A DNA stretch of 53,856 nucleotides from JAHJCW01 sp965369995 (GCA_965369995.1 CBDURO010000009.1:1-53856); one strand, 5' to 3'. Numbered from the stretch's first letter, positions 15,980 through 25,163 are shown. The notes: a model not told the origin generated them from the letters alone. Numbers and translations are program-made.

Positions 15980-16369
15980 ATGTTAGAAGGTATTATTTGC
16001 CCGAATTGTGAATCACCACTGAAGGAAGAAGACTTAAAAGAAAAATTAGTTTGCGTTGAATGTAAAACAGATTTAAAAGATCGAAAGTTTCTTGACTTTT
16101 TGGAATATTTGATGACTAACGGTATTGTTGAAAATCTTGATTTCTTTGATGAAGCTGTTTACAGTGAAGATATTGAAAGATTGGAACCGGACGAAGAAGA
16201 GGATGTTGATCCTTCAAAATTTGAAAAAAAGAAGGATATTCTAAGTTATTATGAAAATGAACATATCAAAAATACTACTGACAATGATTTGCCTGATGTA
16301 ATTGAAGAATTTAAAGGAATTGAAGAAGATTGGGAAGAATTTAACCGAAGTGAATTTGGTAAAACATAA
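15980..16369 (+). CDS. acidic zinc-ribbon protein
   Basis: A 129-residue cytoplasmic protein with an N-terminal four-Cys zinc ribbon (CPNC at about residue 8 and CVEC near residue 26), followed by a strongly acidic helical tail rich in Asp and Glu (LEPDEEEDVDP). An AAAGGA site precedes the ATG. It is followed 19 bases later by the DUF3467 gene, and the two probably form an operon. I do not recognise a characterised family member; the ribbon suggests a nucleic-acid or protein interaction role. Confidence 0.7.
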   Translation: MLEGIICPNCESPLKEEDLKEKLVCVECKTDLKDRKFLDFLEYLMTNGIVENLDFFDEAVYSEDIERLEPDEEEDVDPSKFEKKKDILSYYENEHIKNTTDNDLPDVIEEFKGIEEDWEEFNRSEFGKT

Positions 16370-16388
16370 TTTCGTATAAGAGGAATTT

Positions 16389-16718
16389 ATGGAACAGAAA
16401 AAAACACCATCCAATATGCAAAAAATTAATATTGAGTTAGATGAAAAAACAGGCTCCGGTGAATATTCTAACTTTGTTGTAGTTACTCATTCACCCGCTG
16501 AGTTTGTCATAGATTTTACACGTATTCTCCCGGGAGTACCAAAAGCTAAAGTACATTCAAGAATTATAATGGCTCCGCCACATGTAAAATCATTTATGAT
16601 GGCTCTAAAAGACAATATTAGCAAATTTGAAAAGAAGTATGGGGAAGTAAAAATCCATCAGCAAGAAGGTATACCGAAGTTTGGAATAAAGCCGCCTGAT
16701 TCGGAATTACCTAATTGA
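16389..16718 (+). CDS. DUF3467 family protein
   Basis: A 109-residue protein of the DUF3467 family, which is widespread in FCB-group and related genomes. The conserved pattern is seen: YSNFVVVTHSPAEFVIDF, RILPGVPKAKVHSRIIM and HVKSFMMALKDNI. Members are small soluble proteins with no established function. The start follows AAGAGGAA with good spacing, 19 bases after the zinc-ribbon gene. It converges on the PAP2 gene with only 11 bases between stops. Confidence 0.85.
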   Translation: MEQKKTPSNMQKINIELDEKTGSGEYSNFVVVTHSPAEFVIDFTRILPGVPKAKVHSRIIMAPPHVKSFMMALKDNISKFEKKYGEVKIHQQEGIPKFGIKPPDSELPN

Positions 16719-16729
16719 TAAAGTTTCTT

Positions 16730-17305
16730 TTACGTATAATTAATCCAGGTACGCCCTCTTTTTATTTCTCGAATTTTGAGTATTACCCAAATACTTAAAA
16801 TTGCCCAAGCAAGAGCATATCCAAATAGCCATCCACCAATAACATCAAAAGGATAATGTACTCCCACGTAAACACGACTGAACCCAACAATTATTGAGAT
16901 CGTTATTAAAACACTTTTCCATTTTTTATAAAAATAACCGATTATCGTCGCAGCAGCCATAGTATTGGCAGCGTGATTCGACACAAAACCATATTTCCCC
17001 CCCCTTGATACTAATAAGTTTATATTATCTAGCATTGCATGGGAAGGACGAATTCTACCAATCCAAGGTTTTATTATTTGTGCTGCAATTACATCGGTAA
17101 GTATCACTGTAAGTAACAGTAAAACTGCGGTAATCTTACCACGTTTCCCTTTATAAAAAAGTAACCATAGCCAAAAAAGTAATAATGGTATTGCAATATT
17201 ATTTTCATTAGTTACAATTGGCATGATCCAATTCAATATTGGATTGGCAATTGAATCATTTATAAAATGGAATATGGCATGGTCAATATTTATTAAAGTG
17301 TTCAT
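16730..17305 (-). CDS. PAP2-family membrane phosphatase
   Basis: A 191-residue integral membrane protein with about six hydrophobic segments and the three-part PAP2 acid-phosphatase signature: KPWIGRIRP, SNHAANT (the usual PSGH variant with Asn) and SRVYVGVHYPFDV containing the catalytic His and supporting Asp. Such enzymes hydrolyse phosphatidic acid, phosphatidylglycerol phosphate or undecaprenyl diphosphate on the outer face of the membrane. The substrate cannot be chosen from sequence; undecaprenyl-PP recycling is a common role for proteins of this size. It starts at 17305 and diverges from the etf operon across a 400-base regulatory gap. Confidence 0.85.
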   Translation of the reverse strand: MNTLINIDHAIFHFINDSIANPILNWIMPIVTNENNIAIPLLLFWLWLLFYKGKRGKITAVLLLLTVILTDVIAAQIIKPWIGRIRPSHAMLDNINLLVSRGGKYGFVSNHAANTMAAATIIGYFYKKWKSVLITISIIVGFSRVYVGVHYPFDVIGGWLFGYALAWAILSIWVILKIREIKRGRTWINYT

Positions 17306-17413
17306 TGAATTAAGTTAATTATTAGGTATATAATTTATGGAATTAGGTAATACGATATTTATAAAAATCACTTGTTGAGATTATTTGAATATTAGTAGTT
17401 TTCAACGTTAGTA

Positions 17414-17488
17414 GGTAGGGGTGCGTTTCACTAATTGCTGGTAGTTCCCCCGCTCCCAGTGTAGTTTAACAACCCCTGCCGCTTTTTT
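17414..17488 (+). ncRNA. candidate structured RNA or orphan terminator
   Basis: GGTAGGGGT at 17414-17422 pairs with ACCCCTGCC at 17472-17480 (nine pairs, one G-U) around a 49-base GC-rich interior with an internal CTGG/CCAG stem, and is followed by GCTTTTTT. It lies on the plus strand between two divergent genes, where no upstream gene needs terminating, so it may be a small RNA with its terminator. It matches no riboswitch that I recognise. The rest of 17306-17580 shows nothing else. Confidence 0.3.
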
Positions 17489-17593
17489 ATTATAATTTCA
17501 CCCTTCATTATTAATTGATACCTGCTATAACTTGTTTTGTAACTTTGTAAGATATATTTAGGTATTAAAAACAAAGATTATCATTAAAATTTC

Positions 17594-17638
17594 TTGTAAT
17601 AATTCTGGGAATCTTGTAAAATAGACCGACCGGTCGGT
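17594..17638 (+). promoter_or_regulatory. etf promoter with overlapping TetR-type operator
   Basis: A -35-like TTGTAA (17594-17599), a 17-base spacer and TAAAAT (17617-17622) form a good sigma-70-type promoter. Immediately after it lies the perfect palindrome ACCGACCGGTCGGT (17625-17638), placed to cover the transcription start. It contains GACC-N4-GGTC, also present in the site in front of the TetR gene (47620-47637), so repression by that regulator is likely. Confidence 0.6.
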
Positions 17639-17706
17639 TTATTTTTTAAAATAAATAAGACGTAATAAAGTAAAAAGAATTATTTAACAGTTTTGGAGGG
17701 CACATT

Positions 17707-18486
17707 ATGAAAATAGGTGTTTTAGTTAAACAAGTGGCTGGAAGTGAATCGCCATTGCGAATTGATTCCAATGAAAAATGGGTTGACGAAGAGTCAATCG
17801 ATTTTGCTACAAATGAAAGTGATTCGTACGCATTAGAAGAAGCTCTGCAGATTATTGAACGTTCCGGTGGCGAAGGGGAAGTCGTAGTCATTAGTATGGG
17901 ACCGGCAGATCGTACTCCTAAAATAATAAGGGAGGCTTTAGCTAAGGGTGGTAACCGTGCTATTCACATACAAGAAGAAACTCCCTATGAAACCGATCCG
18001 TTTATGGTTGCAAGTATATTTGCTGAAGCCGTTAAAGATGAATCATTTGACTTGATTCTTTCCGGTTTGCAATCCGATGATTTAGGTTCAGGTCAAACTG
18101 GCGTTATCTTGGGTGAATTACTTGGAATGTCAACTGCCACCTTAGTTATGGGTGTGGAGTTACAAGATGGCAAATTACGCGTAAAGCGCGAACTTGAATC
18201 AGGTTGGTTTCAGTGGGTTACGTTGCCATTCCCGGCTTGTATTACAATTCAATCAGGTTTGAATCAGCCGCGCTATCCGTCGCTGAAAGGGATTATGGGT
18301 GCTAAAAAGAAAGAAATAAAATCTATCGCTAAAGGCGACATAAAAGTCAGTGGAATTCCAATGCAAGAATTTTCGAAGATGTATTTGCATAAAGCTGAAA
18401 AACGAACTGAGATGATAGAAGGTTCCACCGATCAAATCGTAGATCGCATGATCGATATTTTTAAAAAAGATATTAAAGCTATATAA
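17707..18486 (+). CDS. etfB: electron transfer flavoprotein beta subunit
   Basis: A 259-residue ETF beta subunit, beginning MKIGVLVKQV with the typical N-terminal strand and containing the AMP-binding region (GLQSDDLGSGQTGVILGELLGM, residues 118-139). The GGAGGG site 8 bases upstream fixes the start. ETF is the soluble FAD/AMP carrier that accepts electrons from acyl-CoA dehydrogenases such as the glutaryl-CoA dehydrogenase at 7451-8620 and passes them to the membrane oxidoreductase encoded two genes downstream. It is the first gene of an etfB-etfA-EMO operon controlled by the TetR-type operator at 17625. Confidence 0.92.
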   Translation: MKIGVLVKQVAGSESPLRIDSNEKWVDEESIDFATNESDSYALEEALQIIERSGGEGEVVVISMGPADRTPKIIREALAKGGNRAIHIQEETPYETDPFMVASIFAEAVKDESFDLILSGLQSDDLGSGQTGVILGELLGMSTATLVMGVELQDGKLRVKRELESGWFQWVTLPFPACITIQSGLNQPRYPSLKGIMGAKKKEIKSIAKGDIKVSGIPMQEFSKMYLHKAEKRTEMIEGSTDQIVDRMIDIFKKDIKAI

Positions 18487-18495
18487 GGAGACGCC

Positions 18496-19467
18496 ATGGA
18501 TATTTTAGTAGTACTCGAGGGGGCAAACGGAGCAATTCATCGTATTAGTAAGGAAGCATTAGCAGCAGCTCAAGCTTTAGGAAAAGATATTAATCAAAAA
18601 GTAAGTGTGTTAGCATTCGGTAAAAATTCAGATAATCTATCGAAAGAAGCTTCAAGTTTTAATGTTGACGAAGTAATACTCATCGAAAATGACAATTTAA
18701 ATAGTTATTCTGCTGATGCCTATGCCGAAACAATTAAACAGGTTGTTGAAAAAGAATCACCTAAATTTGTAATAATGGGTTATTCGTATTTAGTCCGTGA
18801 TTTTTTCCCGAAAGTTAGTGCGCGTCTTCAAAAACCATTAATTACTGATGTAATTGGATACAAAACGGATGGTGGTAAAATACTATTCACCAAACAAGTA
18901 ATACACGGAAAACTAACTGTCGATATTGAATCAAAAGTTGATGGACCTGTTTTGGTAGGATTTCAATCTGCCGCATATTCAGTAGATAATCTTGAAAATG
19001 GTTCAGCAGAGGTACGTACCATTACAGTAACTTTAGATCCTGCTCAATTAAAAACAACTTCTGAAGAACCATTCCAAGAAGAGAGCGGTGGAGTGGATTT
19101 AACTGCGGCAGACAAGATTATTTCAATTGGTAGAGGTATTGGTAAAGAAGAAAATATGCCAATGGTCAAAGATTTAGCTGCAGCATTAAAAGCAGAAATT
19201 GGCGCATCGCGTCCGATAGTTGATTCAGGTTGGTTACCAAATTCTCATCAAGTTGGCAGTTCTGGTCAGAGTGTTACGCCGAATTTATATTTGGCTTTAG
19301 GTATATCAGGAGCTATTCAACATGTTGTTGGAATGAAAGGTTCGAAAAATATTGTTGCAATTAATCGTGACCCGGATGCACCAATATTTGAGGTAGCTGA
19401 TTACGGAGTTGTTGGCGATATCTTAGAAATTGTACCAAAACTAACTGAAGCTATTAATAATTTGTAG
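18496..19467 (+). CDS. etfA: electron transfer flavoprotein alpha subunit
   Basis: A 323-residue ETF alpha subunit. The N-terminal domain runs to about residue 185 and the FAD-binding domain follows, with the signature blocks SRPIVDSGW, HQVGSSGQSVTPNLYLALGISG and INRDPDAPIF. It pairs with EtfB to form the soluble heterodimer; nine bases separate the genes, with AAGGAG before its ATG. No extra N-terminal ferredoxin domain is present, so this is the plain, non-bifurcating size class of ETF. It is followed by a strong intercistronic hairpin before the EMO gene. Confidence 0.92.
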   Translation: MDILVVLEGANGAIHRISKEALAAAQALGKDINQKVSVLAFGKNSDNLSKEASSFNVDEVILIENDNLNSYSADAYAETIKQVVEKESPKFVIMGYSYLVRDFFPKVSARLQKPLITDVIGYKTDGGKILFTKQVIHGKLTVDIESKVDGPVLVGFQSAAYSVDNLENGSAEVRTITVTLDPAQLKTTSEEPFQEESGGVDLTAADKIISIGRGIGKEENMPMVKDLAAALKAEIGASRPIVDSGWLPNSHQVGSSGQSVTPNLYLALGISGAIQHVVGMKGSKNIVAINRDPDAPIFEVADYGVVGDILEIVPKLTEAINNL

Positions 19468-19552
19468 TGTAAAAAATAGCCACAAAAAAGCACCCATCTA
19501 CGCCAAGGCTACGATGGACAGGCAAAAGACACAAAAATTATTTAATAATTAA

Positions 19553-19587
19553 AATCACTGACAGCCCTGCGAGGGCTGTCAGTGATT
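19553..19587. repeat. perfect 16-bp hairpin between etfA and EMO
   Basis: Arms AATCACTGACAGCCCT (19553-19568) and its exact complement (19572-19587) are separated by GCG. There is no T-tract, so it is more likely an mRNA-stabilising or processing element or an intergenic palindromic repeat than a terminator. It has the same 16-3-16 geometry as the palindrome at 11867-11901. The preceding stretch 19470-19552 is low-complexity and non-coding. Confidence 0.7.
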
Positions 19588-19618
19588 AATTTTGGGCTAT
19601 ACATAAAAGGAGAATGTA

Positions 19619-21622
19619 GTGGAGGCACATCACGTTCCGGTCGTACTATATCTATTCGCATTAATTGCGGTAGTCATTTTTATTTATAACCTGCGAAGAT
19701 TTCTTGCAATACGCATTGGCAAAAGCGATCCCGAATATAAAATTAAAATAATTCCTGCGATTTTGAATTTAATTTATTTTGGAATTCTGCAACGCAGAGT
19801 GTTCAGAAGATCGTTTAGTTACGCATCGATTATGCATTTTTTAATTGGATTCGGTTTTTTCATTTTATTATTTGCAACAACCGTCGATTTCTTTATCGCA
19901 CGGGGATGGTTCGTAAACTATTTACCTCATTTAGACGTACCATGGTTTGCATTTTTGAATGATACTGGTGGAATGATGACGCTGGTTGGAATATTAATGG
20001 CTTTATACCGCAGACATATCAATAAACCAAAATCACTACCGCAAGATGCATTCAAAGGCAGGGGTAATCTATTAGGTGATTCAGGAATTTTGTTATATAT
20101 CTTGTTATTAATAATTGGTGGATTTTTATCAGAAGCAGCTCGATTAGCCATTGATTCCCCAATAACTGCACAATATTCTTGGGTCGGTTACAGGATGTCA
20201 TATTTTTTAAGTGTTGAAACGTGGGCTTCCGTAGAACCTTACTTGTGGTGGAGCCATGCTTTGCTATCGTTTTTGATTATCGCATTTATTCCTAATACCA
20301 AAATATTCCATACAATTACATCAACAATAAATATCGCATTAACCAATCGTGATTTACGTGGTAAGGTAAAACCAATGTTTGTAAGCAAACTAATGGAAGA
20401 CCCTGATATGGATGTGGATGAAATTTCATTGGGATCAAATAAGTTAGATGATTTTACTTGGAAGCAATTATTAGATAGTATCGCTTGTACAGAATGTGGT
20501 CGATGTACAAATGTATGTCCAGCTTATAATACTGATAAACCTCTTTCACCAATGAAGGTTATTACTGATATTAGGCATGAACTGTATGATAAATATTTAA
20601 ACAAGAAAGATGTTGACGGTATAATCGGAAGTCCGATTACAGAAACCGAATTATGGTCATGCACTACTTGCGGTGCATGCATGGAAGAATGTCCTGTTCT
20701 GATTGATCATATCCCAACATTTACTGATATGAGGCGATACTTAGTATTGTCTGAGGGAAAACCACATCCACAAGCTGCCGATAGTTTGGAAAAAACTATG
20801 AACACCGGAAATCCTTGGGGATTTTCCAAAAGTGAGCGCACAAAATGGGCTAAGGATGCCGGTATCGAATTACCGTTAATGTCTGAGAAAAAAGAAGCTG
20901 ATGTACTATATTGGATTGGTTGCGCCGGGTCGTATGATCCACGTAATCAAAAGGTCGCTAAAGCGATGGTAAAAATCTTAGAGGCAGCGAATATTGATTA
21001 TGCTGTTTTGGGCAATGAAGAATCTTGTACAGGTGATTCTGCCAGGCGCTTAGGCGAAGAATATCTTTTTGAGACGATGGCATTACAAAACATAGAGACG
21101 TTAAATAAATATAAGTTTAACAAAATAATTACTCCATGTCCGCATTGTTTCCATACTATTGGAAATGAATATGGTGATTTTGAAGGAAATTATAATGTTC
21201 AACATCACTCACAATTTATCATCGAATTGATTGAAGCCGGGAAGTTGAAATTAAATAAATATTTAGATAATAAAATAACTTATCACGATGCTTGCTATTT
21301 AGGACGTCATAATGGAGAGTATCAAGCTCCGAGAAATGTAATTAATTCCGTGATAAAAACAGGTGAATTAATTGAAATGGAAAGAAACAAAGCAAATAGT
21401 TTTTGCTGCGGTGCCGGAGGAGGAAATATGTGGTATGATATTGAAGATGGCGAAAGAATTAATTATGTTAGATTTCAGGAAGCAATTGATACGGGAGTTG
21501 ATGTTGTAGCTACTGCGTGTTCTTTCTGTATCTTTATGATGGACGATGCAATGAAAGTGAAAGGCAAAGAAGATTCTATGCAGGTTTTAGATATTGCTGA
21601 AATAGTTGCTACTGCATTGTAA
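19619..21622 (+). CDS. ETF:(methyl)menaquinone oxidoreductase, membrane Fe-S protein (EMO/DUF224 type)
   Basis: A 667-residue membrane redox protein. The N-terminal ~240 residues hold about six membrane helices of the NarI/cytochrome-b type; then come two [4Fe-4S] motifs (CTECGRCTNVCP, CTTCGACMEECP) and two CCG-type cysteine-rich domains (GCAGSY / SCTGD / PCPHC and DACYLGRHN / FCCGAGGG / ACSFC). This is the layout of EMO, which takes electrons from ETF to menaquinone in anaerobes such as Geobacter. The start is GTG at 19619 behind AAAGGAG; the nearby ATG is followed at once by TAG. Position after etfBA supports the assignment. It closes acyl-CoA oxidation onto the quinone pool. Confidence 0.87.
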   Translation: MEAHHVPVVLYLFALIAVVIFIYNLRRFLAIRIGKSDPEYKIKIIPAILNLIYFGILQRRVFRRSFSYASIMHFLIGFGFFILLFATTVDFFIARGWFVNYLPHLDVPWFAFLNDTGGMMTLVGILMALYRRHINKPKSLPQDAFKGRGNLLGDSGILLYILLLIIGGFLSEAARLAIDSPITAQYSWVGYRMSYFLSVETWASVEPYLWWSHALLSFLIIAFIPNTKIFHTITSTINIALTNRDLRGKVKPMFVSKLMEDPDMDVDEISLGSNKLDDFTWKQLLDSIACTECGRCTNVCPAYNTDKPLSPMKVITDIRHELYDKYLNKKDVDGIIGSPITETELWSCTTCGACMEECPVLIDHIPTFTDMRRYLVLSEGKPHPQAADSLEKTMNTGNPWGFSKSERTKWAKDAGIELPLMSEKKEADVLYWIGCAGSYDPRNQKVAKAMVKILEAANIDYAVLGNEESCTGDSARRLGEEYLFETMALQNIETLNKYKFNKIITPCPHCFHTIGNEYGDFEGNYNVQHHSQFIIELIEAGKLKLNKYLDNKITYHDACYLGRHNGEYQAPRNVINSVIKTGELIEMERNKANSFCCGAGGGNMWYDIEDGERINYVRFQEAIDTGVDVVATACSFCIFMMDDAMKVKGKEDSMQVLDIAEIVATAL

Positions 21623-21758
21623 TTCTATAAATTATCTAAAAAGAGTATTACAGCTAAAATTAAATGATGTGATAATAAAAGTTTATTAATTTTCAAGATT
21701 ATAAATTCTATTAATATTTTGTAGTATCAAATTTAGTGAACTGATTTAAGTAATTAAT

Positions 21759-23510
21759 ATGGCAAATCATTTTTATTTTCCATTTGAACATAAAGGGAAA
21801 ACAGACTATCATCAGCTTGATGAATTTGAAAAATATCAATTATCATTCCATCCTGAAAGACCAAAATATTTAGATTATTTAGAAATCTTTTCTGAACCGG
21901 AGATTTGTTTTAGAAGCGATGATTTTGGCGCATGTTTGATTCAAACTCACAAAGCCATTTTAGAAATTGAAGATGAAAAAATACCGGTCATGTTAATTGG
22001 ACAGCAAACCGGTCCAACGTCTGATTATAAAGAGTTAACTAAAGTAATGCGTAATATTGATGAAATGCGTAAATGGAATGAGGGTATGCCTACACCGGCT
22101 TCTTATGAACGCGCTCTTAAAGCTATTGATGCTGCTAATAAAGAAAATCGTATTATTATTATATTTGTTGATACTCCTGGGGCAGACCCGACCGAAGCTT
22201 CTGAAGCAGGTGGAATCGCTTGGCGCATTGGAGATACAATTCATGCCTTAGCAGAAGTCACCGTACCAACCATATCTGTAATTATGAATCGCGCTTGTAG
22301 TGGCGGTGCAATTGCACTAACCGGATGCGATATTGTTTTAGCAATGGAAAATTCAACATATTTAGTAATTACACCGGAAGCGTGTTCATCAATTTTATTT
22401 CATACACGTAGTAGGGCAAACGAAGCAGCTTCCGCTTCACGAATTACTTCGCGTGAGGGTTTTGAATTAGGTATTGTAGATATTTTGGTACCGGAAAAGA
22501 AAGGGCCGGCACATAGATTTAAAGAACAAGCAATTGCTTCATTACATTCATATCTTGAAAAAGCTGTTACGAAATTACAGTCTATCCCAAAAGGTAAATT
22601 ATTGTCGAGTAGGATAGAAAAATGGTCAAAAATCGGGCAGTGGACAGAAACTACAATTAACAAAGTAAATGCAATTCAGCGTAAAGTATCACGTTTGCCG
22701 GTACCAAATAGTGATGGTTACTTGAAACGACACAAAGGGTGTTATACATCAAACGGTGTTCATAAATATGATCCGGTTCGATTTGATAAATTAAAAAATG
22801 ATGGTTTCGTCTGTGATGTGTGCGGTCATCGTTATACAAGACCTTCAATATGGGATTGCATTGATAATATATTTGATGATGGTTCATTTACTGAACATGC
22901 AGAGACCAAATTGATTGTAGATAAGGATATATTGGGATTTCCCGAATATAAAGATAAATTAAAAAGCGTTCGCAAAAGAACTGGTTTAATGACTTCAATG
23001 ATCACAGGTGATGCTAAAATAATGGGTCACGATATCGTTTTTTGCGGAGCTGATTTCGGATTCTTTGGTGGATCATTTTGTATGAGCACGGGCGAAAAAA
23101 TATGGAGAGCAACTGAGATTGCTATCAGGAGTAAAAAACCAATGGTCTTGCAGGCTTCCGGCGGAGGAGCACGCATGCATGAAGGTTGCTCATCTATGGT
23201 AAGCATTCCCAAAGCGCATGTTGCTTTAACACGTGTAGAACAAGCCGGTTTACCAGTTATCACAATTATTACTGATCCAACTTTAGGAGGTGTAGCAATT
23301 GGCTATGGCTCGCGCGGAATTAGATTATTTCAGAAGCAGGCCGGCAATATTGGCTTTTCCGGAAGACGTGTAATTGAACAATATACAGGTAGAAAGACTT
23401 CTAAGGAATTTCAAACAACACCTTGGTTAGAAAAACATGGGCACGTAAAGCATATTGTTACACAGGTAAATATTCGGGAAGAAATTTTTAATATTTTACA
23501 AAAAATTTAA
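21759..23510 (+). CDS. acetyl-CoA carboxylase carboxyltransferase, fused alpha-beta (AccA-AccD)
   Basis: A 583-residue fusion. Residues ~1-300 are AccA-like (FVDTPGADPTEASEAGG, VIMNRACSGGAIALTGCD, STYLVITPEACSSILF) and residues ~315-583 are AccD-like (ESIW-type segment, DIVFCGADFGFFGGSFCMSTGEK, ASGGGARMHEG, ITDPTLGGVA). The order alpha then beta is the reverse of the common fused arrangement. The AccD zinc ribbon normally has two CxxC pairs; here one CDVC remains with a single upstream Cys in HKGCY. The enzyme transfers the carboxyl group from biotin to acetyl-CoA for fatty-acid synthesis; birA lies at 9936. The carboxylase and carrier subunits are not in the window. Confidence 0.82.
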   Translation: MANHFYFPFEHKGKTDYHQLDEFEKYQLSFHPERPKYLDYLEIFSEPEICFRSDDFGACLIQTHKAILEIEDEKIPVMLIGQQTGPTSDYKELTKVMRNIDEMRKWNEGMPTPASYERALKAIDAANKENRIIIIFVDTPGADPTEASEAGGIAWRIGDTIHALAEVTVPTISVIMNRACSGGAIALTGCDIVLAMENSTYLVITPEACSSILFHTRSRANEAASASRITSREGFELGIVDILVPEKKGPAHRFKEQAIASLHSYLEKAVTKLQSIPKGKLLSSRIEKWSKIGQWTETTINKVNAIQRKVSRLPVPNSDGYLKRHKGCYTSNGVHKYDPVRFDKLKNDGFVCDVCGHRYTRPSIWDCIDNIFDDGSFTEHAETKLIVDKDILGFPEYKDKLKSVRKRTGLMTSMITGDAKIMGHDIVFCGADFGFFGGSFCMSTGEKIWRATEIAIRSKKPMVLQASGGGARMHEGCSSMVSIPKAHVALTRVEQAGLPVITIITDPTLGGVAIGYGSRGIRLFQKQAGNIGFSGRRVIEQYTGRKTSKEFQTTPWLEKHGHVKHIVTQVNIREEIFNILQKI

Positions 23511-23511
23511 A

Positions 23512-23943
23512 TTAGTTATCATTTAGATATACTAATTCAATATCAAGTTCTTCAGCATGTTTCGTAATGCGCTCATCACGATAGAATTCTCCGTAATAAA
23601 TCTTTGTTATACCAGAGTTGACAATTAATTTGAAACAGTCGTAACAAGGAGAAGCGGTAATATATATTTCTGCTCCTTCTACTCTAATTCCATGTCGAGC
23701 CGCATGTACGATTGCATTTGCTTCAGCGTGCACAGTGCGTACACAATGTCCGTTTTCCATTTCATGTCCAATTTCATCACAATGCGGTAAGCCGCGTAAA
23801 CTTCCGTTATAACCCGTAGAAAGAATTGTTTTCCTATGGACAATAACAGCACCGACCATTTTTCTATCACAAGTCGCGCGGGTCGCAACTTCTCGTGCGA
23901 TGTTCATAAAATAATTTTCCCATGAAATACGGTTTTTAGACAT
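23512..23943 (-). CDS. dCMP deaminase (ComEB-like)
   Basis: A 143-residue zinc-dependent deoxycytidylate deaminase. The zinc and catalytic motifs HAEANAI (near residue 73) and PCYDC (near residue 99) are intact, and TGYNGSLRGLPHC is the typical substrate segment of dCMP deaminases of the ComEB/DCTD family. It produces dUMP for thymidylate synthesis. Its ATG overlaps the sufS stop codon by one base, so it is the last gene of the suf operon although functionally unrelated, apparently a hitch-hiker. Confidence 0.9.
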   Translation of the reverse strand: MSKNRISWENYFMNIAREVATRATCDRKMVGAVIVHRKTILSTGYNGSLRGLPHCDEIGHEMENGHCVRTVHAEANAIVHAARHGIRVEGAEIYITASPCYDCFKLIVNSGITKIYYGEFYRDERITKHAEELDIELVYLNDN

Positions 23944-25163
23944 TATAATCCCTTAAAAAATTTAGCAGTTTTTCTTAAGCTCTCGCAAAGTAAATCAATT
24001 TCTTTTTCAGTATTATATAGATAAAAACTTGTCCGAATTGTAGAACTAACACCGAGTTTATCCATAATCGGTTGAGCACAATGATGACCGGCACGGACTG
24101 CGATTCCATCTTGATCTAAAAATTGGGCTAAATCGTGTGGGTGGACACCTTCAAAATTAAAGCTGATAACAGCGCCATTTTCACTATTTTGATGTCCATA
24201 AATTTCAAGACCATCAATTGATTTTAATTTATCCAGCGCAATTTTTAGTAATGACTGCTCATATTCGTAGATTTTTTCCATACCAATGCTATTTAAATAA
24301 TCAATAGCGGTACCTAGTCCAATCGCTTGAGCGATATTTGGTGTACCGGCTTCAAATTTATATGGGATATCATTCCAAGTTGATTCGGACATTGTTACGG
24401 TGTTGATCATATCACCACCGCCCATGAATGGTGCCATTGATTCTAAAAGTTCTGTTTTTCCATATAATACACCGATACCGGTGGGACCTAGCATTTTGTG
24501 TCCGGAAAACGCAAGAAAATCGCAATCCAAATTTTGTACATCAACATGACTATGCGGAATACTTTGTGCGGCATCTATAAAAGTTATTGCGTTTACCTTT
24601 TTGGCATACTTGATTATTTTTTTGATGGGATTGATAGTACCAAATACATTCGATTGATGAATAACACTAACAAGTTTTGTTTTATTTGTGATCAAATTGT
24701 CTATGTTGACTAAGTCAAGCGTACCGTCAGTATTTATTGGAATATACTTTAGTTTTGCACCTGTATCTTGGGATACTAACTGCCACGGAACAATATTACT
24801 ATGATGTTCCATCTCAGTTATTAATATTTCATCACCTTTGTTTAGATTGTTTCTTGCCCAACTATATGCAATTAGATTGATTGATTCAGTAGTTCCACCA
24901 GTAAAAACGATTGAACGCCAGTCTGAAGCATTTATAAAATTTGCTACTTTTTGTCTGGCAGAATGATATGCCTCGGTAGCTTTAATACTTAAATCATAAA
25001 TACCACGATGGACATTTGCATAGTAGTTAGAATAAAAATCAGATACTGCATCAATTACCTGTTTTGGTTTTTGGGTAGTTGCAGCGCTATCTAAATAAAC
25101 TAGTGATTTATCAGAAAAAATAGGAAAGTCAGAACGAATTTTGTTTACATCAAATTTGCTCAT
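23943..25163 (-). CDS. sufS: cysteine desulfurase SufS
   Basis: A 406-residue PLP-dependent group II cysteine desulfurase. It opens with VNKIRSDFPIF and YLDSAATTQKP, holds the PLP lysine in FSGHKMLGPTGIGVLYG and the active-site Cys in AGHHCAQP near residue 365. It removes sulfur from cysteine and passes it to SufU for Fe-S cluster assembly on SufBCD. It overlaps sufT by four bases upstream and the dCMP deaminase gene by one base downstream. Confidence 0.93.
   Translation of the reverse strand: MSKFDVNKIRSDFPIFSDKSLVYLDSAATTQKPKQVIDAVSDFYSNYYANVHRGIYDLSIKATEAYHSARQKVANFINASDWRSIVFTGGTTESINLIAYSWARNNLNKGDEILITEMEHHSNIVPWQLVSQDTGAKLKYIPINTDGTLDLVNIDNLITNKTKLVSVIHQSNVFGTINPIKKIIKYAKKVNAITFIDAAQSIPHSHVDVQNLDCDFLAFSGHKMLGPTGIGVLYGKTELLESMAPFMGGGDMINTVTMSESTWNDIPYKFEAGTPNIAQAIGLGTAIDYLNSIGMEKIYEYEQSLLKIALDKLKSIDGLEIYGHQNSENGAVISFNFEGVHPHDLAQFLDQDGIAVRAGHHCAQPIMDKLGVSSTIRTSFYLYNTEKEIDLLCESLRKTAKFFKGL

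Noticed and set aside
17414..17488. SRP RNA, riboswitch or 6S RNA at the GC-rich element
   Set aside because: No GGAA-type tetraloop core or known aptamer consensus could be found; left as an unassigned structure.
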